Assembly: GCA_018969045.1 (NCBI GenBank)
Contig: JAGWZB010000008.1
Location: forward strand, 1-33,631
Source: Planctomycetota bacterium
GTDB taxonomy: Bacteria > Planctomycetota > Planctomycetia > Pirellulales > Pirellulaceae
DNA length: 33,631 nt
Direction: 5' to 3'
Shown here: piece by piece, positions 27,543-33,631 of the stretch
How the letters are laid out: each line of letters opens with the position of its first letter
Position numbering within the stretch: position 1 is the first letter of the stretch
Made by a program: the position numbers and the translations under genes
The notes under the pieces: model-generated
Database searches by the model: none
Seen by the model: the letters and a program-made list of their open reading frames with translations, nothing else
Told to the model about the DNA's origin: nothing

Positions 27543-28447
27543 GCTTGCCCCCGATGCGCGATGTAAGTTGCCAATACCGAGCTAAATGGCTCCGACGTTC
27601 GGATCGGGATCCAGTCGATGCGATTCTGTTTGCAACCGTTGCGGATTGCGTCTTGATGGGCATTGAAATTGGATAAATAGGTTTGCCGTAACGAGATCGG
27701 GTCCACCAGCAACTGCTGCTCCTTGAGTTCCAAGGAGCGAAAGAGTGTCCTGTTCTGAAAAGGAAAATCAACTTCGTCATCATCCATGATCTGAAAGAGC
27801 AAAATCTCTTGATAGTTGGCTCGAAGCATCGAAAGGCTCTTGAACAGAGTCTCTGGATTCCCAAAGCAATCCGACAAGACCATCACAAAGCCACGCTTTC
27901 GACAGATGCTCAGCAACTGATGCAAAACCGTTCCAAGATCGGTCTCTCCTTGGCAAGTCGATCCGGCAAGGGTTTCTATGCAAACTCTCAAATGGTTGGG
28001 ACGCGAACGTGGTGGGATATGCTTGCGTATTGCGGTATCGAACGTGACCAGTCCCACAGAGTCTTGCTGAGAAACAAGCAAATAAGCCAAACAGGAGGCC
28101 AGGCGAATCGCGTAATCATGCTTGGTCAGTTGCTTGGACCGAGATCCGCTGTAGTTCATCGAACCACTCTGATCGACGACCAAGGTGGCTCGGACATTGG
28201 TTTCATCTTCGTACTGACGGATATAAAGGCGATCCGTTTTGCCAAAGAGCTTCCAATCGATCGAGCGGATCTCATCACCATGCACGTACGGTCGGTGCTC
28301 TTTGAAATCGACGCTGGCTCCGATATGCCGAGAGCGATGGATCCCTCCAGTAACACCTTCGACGACATCCCGAGCCAGCAGCTGCAGGGCAGAGACCTTC
28401 TCGATATCGGTGGGCTTGAGCCAACGGAACAGAGGATTCGAACTCAC
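27539..28447 (-). CDS. DUF58 domain-containing protein (GTG start)
   Basis: HRSRHIGASVDFKEHRPYVHGDEIRSIDWKLFGKTDRLYIRQYEDETNVRATLVVDQSGSM is the DUF58 signature. Confidence 0.95.
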   Translation of the reverse strand: MSSNPLFRWLKPTDIEKVSALQLLARDVVEGVTGGIHRSRHIGASVDFKEHRPYVHGDEIRSIDWKLFGKTDRLYIRQYEDETNVRATLVVDQSGSMNYSGSRSKQLTKHDYAIRLASCLAYLLVSQQDSVGLVTFDTAIRKHIPPRSRPNHLRVCIETLAGSTCQGETDLGTVLHQLLSICRKRGFVMVLSDCFGNPETLFKSLSMLRANYQEILLFQIMDDDEVDFPFQNRTLFRSLELKEQQLLVDPISLRQTYLSNFNAHQDAIRNGCKQNRIDWIPIRTSEPFSSVLATYIAHRGQA

Positions 28448-28602
28448 GTAGGATCTCGTCGAGTAGAAAACAAAGACGGCTGGCTCTCTGGAGCCAAAGC
28501 CGATCTATCAGGTGGGAATTAAGTCGCTTTATGATACCATCTTGCTGAGGGTATTTCGACAAAACTCACCCAAGGAGCCGGGAAAATTGCCCCTGTTGCA
28601 CT

Positions 28603-30129
28603 CTAGGGTAACCCCAGCGAATCCAGATTAAGTCGATAGAGAATCTGGTTGTAATCGTATCGTGGAGTTGGATTCTGATTCCCTGAAAACGTCGTTGTGT
28701 AAGTCCCCTCGAAATAGAGAGTTCTGCCCGGATCGGTCCCAAACACAGGATGGATCATCGGGTTGTAGAAGGAATATTGATCGTGCGAAGCCACTTTGAC
28801 GGCCTTGGTCCAGGGCCCTTCGAGGTTGCTTGATTCCGAATACCAGATTTCTCCGAGCAGGGACTTCTTACCCCCTTTTTCGGTAAAGATCATCGACCAC
28901 GCGTTTCGGTAAGGGTTCCAAAGTACAGACCCGTTGTGAATTTGGACTTCACGCATCGACTCAGCATCGAGCAGCCGGTATCGACGTTCGGAGTCCTTCA
29001 AAAGTTTTTCTCGAACGAGTGTGGCTTCTTGGGATTGAGTAAGTGGCGGGGTATCGCGTCGCCATCGATAGATCAGCGTTCCATCGGGCTGGCGATCGAG
29101 CTTACGCTGCTCAAACGTAGTACCATCCTCAAGGCATGTGAATCCTTGGTACTGAGTCGGATCCAAGTAGGACTGCTCGGTCGCCAAAACGCGGATATTC
29201 GGAAATGGTCCGCACAGATACACGTGCGTTATCTGCTCCGTTGGCTCGGTCCATTCCAACGTGTGGACTTGAGAGGCTGGGAATAGCTTGGGAGGCTGAT
29301 CAAATTCTGCGGCTTGGTCAAAGCGATTTGCAAGCTGGTTCCATCGTACAAATCCCCATCGATAAGCCTTGAGCCCCTTTCGGATTTTTACGTAGTTGGC
29401 AAGCATGGTATTTTTGCCGTTAGAGTCTTTAACGACCACAAGACCGCTGATCCATGTGGGGCCCTCACCGGGCATTTGAGCCATCGGTCGGATGCGATGC
29501 TGGTTGTCTCGAAAGTAATCGTACACAGGTGGCTGAGTATCGATACTGGGGTAAGCCACATCGGTCGTAGCACCCGTCATGTGGAAACTTCCTCCAAGGG
29601 GATGATGGATGGCTTGGGTATCCCCCCAAAACCAATATCTTTTTTGATCGAGCACTGCGGTTAGAACACTATCGCATCCGACGGGGTATTCAAAATCAAT
29701 CGCGTTGTGCGAATGATCGACTGTGCAAGTCATGTCGATTCCAAGCTTCTTGGAGTGAACATAGCGACCCAATCCGGTCGTTCGATAGAGTCGCTCTGCG
29801 GGTTGCACTCGCTTGAGTTCGATTTGGTATCGGTCGCCGGCAGCACACAGGATGGTTTTTCCTGCATAACCAAAACCATCCTTGGGGAATTCGTAACCAT
29901 GCGCACGAATATCAAAAAAGACTCGGGAGTTGAGCAACTCAGGCTCATCGATTGCGATCCAGCCCAAGTTATCGGAAACCAATTTCAGATGATGAACGGT
30001 TTGGATTTCCACAAGGGGGATGGGCCGTTTGGTTTGTTCATCGATGAACTGAATCCCGAATGGTTCTTGGGCTTGGACCTGCATGCACAAGGCTATCGCT
30101 GGCAATAACCAGACGATGGGACTGGACAT
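28603..30129 (-). CDS. Secreted protein of uncertain function, possible DUF4185/GH43-like beta-propeller (longest ORF extends to 30306 into ald)
   Basis: Signal MSSPIVWLLPAIALCMQVQAQ from the ATG at 30127-30129; RYWFWGDTQAIHHPLG, VLWNPYRNAWSMIFTEKGG, YSFYNPMIHPVFGTDPGRTLYFEGTYT. Confidence 0.8.
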   Translation of the reverse strand: MSSPIVWLLPAIALCMQVQAQEPFGIQFIDEQTKRPIPLVEIQTVHHLKLVSDNLGWIAIDEPELLNSRVFFDIRAHGYEFPKDGFGYAGKTILCAAGDRYQIELKRVQPAERLYRTTGLGRYVHSKKLGIDMTCTVDHSHNAIDFEYPVGCDSVLTAVLDQKRYWFWGDTQAIHHPLGGSFHMTGATTDVAYPSIDTQPPVYDYFRDNQHRIRPMAQMPGEGPTWISGLVVVKDSNGKNTMLANYVKIRKGLKAYRWGFVRWNQLANRFDQAAEFDQPPKLFPASQVHTLEWTEPTEQITHVYLCGPFPNIRVLATEQSYLDPTQYQGFTCLEDGTTFEQRKLDRQPDGTLIYRWRRDTPPLTQSQEATLVREKLLKDSERRYRLLDAESMREVQIHNGSVLWNPYRNAWSMIFTEKGGKKSLLGEIWYSESSNLEGPWTKAVKVASHDQYSFYNPMIHPVFGTDPGRTLYFEGTYTTTFSGNQNPTPRYDYNQILYRLNLDSLGLP

Positions 30130-30136
30130 ACCGGCG

Positions 30137-31237
30137 TTAAGTAGCCGAGTAAGGGTAGCCAAAGGTTTTTGCGACAGCTTCGTTGGTGACTTTTCCTCGG
30201 TGGACATTGAGTGCTTCTCGAAGCGGCTTGGAGGATAAGATGGCGGGTTCGATACCTTGTTGTGCAAGTTGTACGACCCATGGAAGGGTGACGTTGCAAA
30301 GAGCAAACGTGCTGGTACGGCCTACGGCTCCAGGCATATTGGTCACGCAGTAGTGGAGGACTTCATCGACGATGTAAGTCGGATTGCGGTGCGTGGTCGG
30401 TTTGCTGGTCTCGACGCATCCGCCTTGATCGATCGCGACATCGATAATAACACTCCCAGGTTTCATGAGCTTGAGATCTTCACGGCGAACCAGATAAGGA
30501 GCTTTGGCACCCGGGATCAAAACCGAGCCGATGACCAGATCTGCAAGTTTGAGCTGTTCTCGGACGTTGTAGCGATCGGAGTAGATGACATTGACGTTCG
30601 GTGGCATGACGTCATCGAGGTAGCGCATACGGTCCAAGTTGACATCGAGGATGTTGACGTCGGCGCGGAAACCAGCGGCGATGCGAGCTGCGTTGGCACC
30701 GACGACTCCACCTCCCAAAACCGTGATGTGCGCAGGTGGCACTCCTGGGACCCCACCTAGAAGGATCCCTCGACCCATTTGAGGCTTTTCTAGGTACTTA
30801 GCACCTTCCTGGATACTCATTCGACCTGCGACTTCGCTCATCGGTGTGAGCAGGGGCAAACGACCTTGGGCGTCGCGCAGGGTCTCGTAGGCCAAGCATG
30901 TTGCTCCGGTATCGATCATGGCTTGGGTAAGCCCTCGATCGGCGGCAAAATGAAAATAGGTAAAAAGGGTTTGATTTTTTCGAATCAAAGGGAATTCAGC
31001 AGCTTGAGGCTCTTTGACTTTGACGATCAGGTCGGCTTGATCAAAGACTTCTTTGCCTGTTTTGACCAACGTCGCTCCGGCTTGTTCGTAGGCTTCGTCT
31101 GCTAGACCAGAACCCAGCCCGGCTCCTTCTTGGACGATCACTGAGTGGCCGCGAGAAACAAGTTCTTCGACTCCCACGGGGAGCATTGCAACGCGATACT
31201 CATCTTCTTTGATTTCTTTTGGAACGCCGACGATCAT
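30137..31237 (-). CDS. ald: Alanine dehydrogenase
   Basis: [108 protein letters not shown]. Confidence 0.97.
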   Translation of the reverse strand: MIVGVPKEIKEDEYRVAMLPVGVEELVSRGHSVIVQEGAGLGSGLADEAYEQAGATLVKTGKEVFDQADLIVKVKEPQAAEFPLIRKNQTLFTYFHFAADRGLTQAMIDTGATCLAYETLRDAQGRLPLLTPMSEVAGRMSIQEGAKYLEKPQMGRGILLGGVPGVPPAHITVLGGGVVGANAARIAAGFRADVNILDVNLDRMRYLDDVMPPNVNVIYSDRYNVREQLKLADLVIGSVLIPGAKAPYLVRREDLKLMKPGSVIIDVAIDQGGCVETSKPTTHRNPTYIVDEVLHYCVTNMPGAVGRTSTFALCNVTLPWVVQLAQQGIEPAILSSKPLREALNVHRGKVTNEAVAKTFGYPYSAT

Positions 31238-31389
31238 GGGTGGGAGTGCTTCGGGGATGGAGTAAGATAGTATGCAGCTTTAAACGCCCTTTAGTGTACC
31301 GTTTTGGCAACCAGTCCGCCATCCAACCCCTCCGCGATCCCATCAGGATCTCCCCTGAGCCTCTCCCTTGCTGCCGAAGAATTGTCGCG

Positions 31390-33024
31390 ATGCATGAGAA
31401 CCAAACCACTTCCCAACTGAGCCCATCGGCGCAGAGACTTTCGCCTCCGAAAAGCTTCTTCGGGATTCTGTCCTATTTAGGCCCAGGATTGATCATCGCT
31501 GCGAGCATTGTTGGCAGTGGCGAGTTGATCGCCACGACGCTCACCGGGGCCCGTGGTGGACTGAGTTTGCTTTGGCTGATCATCTTGGGCTGTGTGGTCA
31601 AAGTCTTTGCGCAGATCGAAATTGGACGTTTTACGGTTTCGACTGGAGTGCCCACGCTCTCGGCCCTCAATACCGTTCCTGGACCGAAAGTCCCAGGTCG
31701 AGGCAACTGGCTGGTTTGGTACTGGTTCTTTATGTGGTTTTGTAGCATTGGCCAACTCGGAGGCATTGTTGGCAGTGTGGGCCAAGTCCTCTCGATCGTC
31801 CAACCGCTGACGACCCAAGGAGCCGATTACCGGACGATCGGCAACCTGGAAACTCAAATCAAACTCGCATCGGTCAAATCACGGTCGGCTACCGAGCAAG
31901 AAAAACAGGCGATGGCCCTGGAGGCTAAAACTTTTGAGAAGCAACTCGAAGACCTCAAACGCGATTACTTGGTCAAATACGCTTCGAGAACACAAAATGC
32001 TCAAAACCAAGAAGAGTTGGTTTCATCGATGAGCGTCGCTGGGCTACCAAGACCCATGGATGATCGTTATTGGGCCGTACCCGTTGCGATCATCACCGCG
32101 GCGCTTCTGTTCTACGGTGGCTATTCGCTGGTCCAATCGGCTTCCACAGCCATGGTGGCTGTCTTTACCTTAGTAACCCTTGCGACGGTCCTTGGATTGC
32201 AAGCCAAGCCGGATTGGTCGATCAGTGCCAGCGAATGGTTGCAGGGACTTTCTTTTGGCTTGCCTGAAGGTGACACATTCAAAGCGCTGACCACGGCGCT
32301 TGCCACCGTTGGGATCATCGGTGTAGGAGCCGCTGAGTTGATTCAATACCCCTACTGGTGTCTGGAAAAAGGGTATGCCAAACACACAGGTCCAGACGAT
32401 GGTAGCAGCGCTTGGCTCGAAGGTGCCCGAGGCTGGCTCAAAGTGATGCACTACGACATCTGGGTCTCGATGCTAATTTACACCACAGCCACAATCGGCT
32501 TTTTTGTTTTAGGTGCAGGGATCCTGCATCGATCAGGGATTCAACCCGAGGAGTCGAAACTGATCCAGACACTCTCGGCCATGTACGAACCGGTGCTCGG
32601 TAGCTGGGCACCACCGATTTACTTGCTCGGTGCGTTCATGGTCCTGTACTCGACGTTCTATGTTGCCAATGCGAGCCATGCTCGGACATTTAGCGATGGA
32701 CTCAGCGTACTGAACCTGATCTCTAGCGAGGAATCAACTCAGGCCAGGATGGTCAAAACCTTAAGTGCGCTTTTCCCGATGCTCTGCCTGCTGGTCTATT
32801 GGGTCTTACCAAGTCCAGCTTGGCTGGTCCTCATCAGCGGTTCGGCTCAAGCCGTCATGTTACCGATGCTGGGTTTTGCCGCTTTGTATTTTCGCTACTA
32901 CAAAACGCGTCGTGAATTGCACGGTTCGAAATGGATCGAAATCGGGCTGTGGATCAGCGTGGCCCTACTGTTTGTGATCGGCCTGACGAACCTCTACTTG
33001 GAAGTACGCAAATTCTTCAAGTAG
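31390..33024 (+). CDS. Nramp-family (SLC11-like) transporter, atypical (longest ORF starts 31219)
   Basis: GPGLIIAASIVGSGELIATTLTGARGG, FAQIEIGRFTVSTG, ~11 hydrophobic segments; likely ATG at 31390 (MHENQTTSQLS). Confidence 0.82.
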   Translation: MHENQTTSQLSPSAQRLSPPKSFFGILSYLGPGLIIAASIVGSGELIATTLTGARGGLSLLWLIILGCVVKVFAQIEIGRFTVSTGVPTLSALNTVPGPKVPGRGNWLVWYWFFMWFCSIGQLGGIVGSVGQVLSIVQPLTTQGADYRTIGNLETQIKLASVKSRSATEQEKQAMALEAKTFEKQLEDLKRDYLVKYASRTQNAQNQEELVSSMSVAGLPRPMDDRYWAVPVAIITAALLFYGGYSLVQSASTAMVAVFTLVTLATVLGLQAKPDWSISASEWLQGLSFGLPEGDTFKALTTALATVGIIGVGAAELIQYPYWCLEKGYAKHTGPDDGSSAWLEGARGWLKVMHYDIWVSMLIYTTATIGFFVLGAGILHRSGIQPEESKLIQTLSAMYEPVLGSWAPPIYLLGAFMVLYSTFYVANASHARTFSDGLSVLNLISSEESTQARMVKTLSALFPMLCLLVYWVLPSPAWLVLISGSAQAVMLPMLGFAALYFRYYKTRRELHGSKWIEIGLWISVALLFVIGLTNLYLEVRKFFK

Positions 33025-33045
33025 CTGCTTGGTGGCTATGGAGCC

Positions 33046-33631
33046 TCAGGTCTGCAACTGATGGAAAAAGACCTTGTCGCCAGGCAAGCTTGATTGGGCC
33101 AGTTCCATCAGATGCTCATGGTGGGTAAAGAAAATCACTTGAGTTTGATCCGAGAGCCTGACTAGTTGCTTTAACGTCTGGATCGATCTTTGATCGTCAA
33201 AGTGAACCAGGATATCATCGACGATCAATGGAATCGGCTCATGCACTGTATTCCATTGCTGCAGGCTGGCCAATCGCAGCGCCAAGTACAACTGGTCGCG
33301 GGTTCCGTCGCTCATCTGCTCGACGGACACCTCCGAGCCAGGACCATCCTCAGCTCGCTTGCCCACCAGCAAGTGCTTGCCGTCGTCATCGAGCGAGACC
33401 TCGATTCCTCGGAACCGACCCGATGTCATGTCGCGAAACGATTCACTGGCCAATTTTAAGATCGGATCTTCATTGGCCGATCGATAGCGATCAATACCTG
33501 CTGTCAACGCCGCAGACGCCAGCCTGAGTATCGCCAATTCCTGAACCGATTCTTCGATCAAAACACCTATGCCGCTTGCTTGACTTGCCAGCATCGATGC
33601 TTTACCTCCGGTATCGAGATTTTGATAATCC
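33046..33631 (-). CDS. C-terminal part of YhaN/RecN-like AAA ATPase (truncated at the window edge)
   Basis: VEQMSDGTRDQLYLALRLA (signature), PLIVDDILVHFDDQRS (Walker B), QVIFFTHH. The frame remains open from the annotated ATG (33594) to the window edge (...DYQNLDTGGKAS). Confidence 0.88.
   Translation of the reverse strand, partial: DYQNLDTGGKASMLASQASGIGVLIEESVQELAILRLASAALTAGIDRYRSANEDPILKLASESFRDMTSGRFRGIEVSLDDDGKHLLVGKRAEDGPGSEVSVEQMSDGTRDQLYLALRLASLQQWNTVHEPIPLIVDDILVHFDDQRSIQTLKQLVRLSDQTQVIFFTHHEHLMELAQSSLPGDKVFFHQLQT

Noticed and set aside
28275-28562. 95-aa minus-strand ORF overlapping the DUF58 start as a possible upstream gene (e.g. MoxR remnant)
   Set aside because: No MoxR motifs; it overlaps the DUF58 N-terminal coding region in another frame and looks like an out-of-frame translation.
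30130-30306. N-terminal extension of the 28603-30306 ORF overlapping ald
   Set aside because: The ald frame is strongly supported here, and a good signal peptide starts at the internal ATG at 30129.

Overview
The window looks like a planctomycete (Pirellula/Rhodopirellula-like) chromosome segment. This lineage call is an inference from gene families: DUF1501, PSCyt1/DUF1549/DUF1553, a LEPR-XLL-like N-terminus and BatA/DUF58 clusters. Most genes are on the minus strand. From left to right I read: an SDR oxidoreductase; an intergenic repeat cluster; a secreted esterase whose LamG domain is apparently interrupted by a seven-repeat module; a PyrK-like ferredoxin reductase; a divergent PanB-like protein; a DUF1501 protein; a large PSCyt1/DUF1549/DUF1553 protein; an S51 cyanophycinase-like protein with an N-terminal dockerin-like segment; a sialidase/BNR protein (+); two divergently oriented PQQ-type beta-propeller proteins; a tightly overlapping four-gene cluster (DUF58, BatA-like, vWA/GATase-like membrane protein, ~2022-aa Q/N/A-rich membrane protein); a secreted propeller-like protein; alanine dehydrogenase; a divergent Nramp-family transporter (+); and the truncated C-terminal part of a YhaN/RecN-like ATPase running off the right edge. 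No tRNA, rRNA, CRISPR array or transposase was recognised. The best candidates for under-described biology are the four-gene cluster with its giant Q-rich protein, the esterase/LamG/propeller fusion, the PanB-fold protein with apparently altered metal-site residues, and the atypical Nramp. No computation or database search was run; all family calls are by eye.
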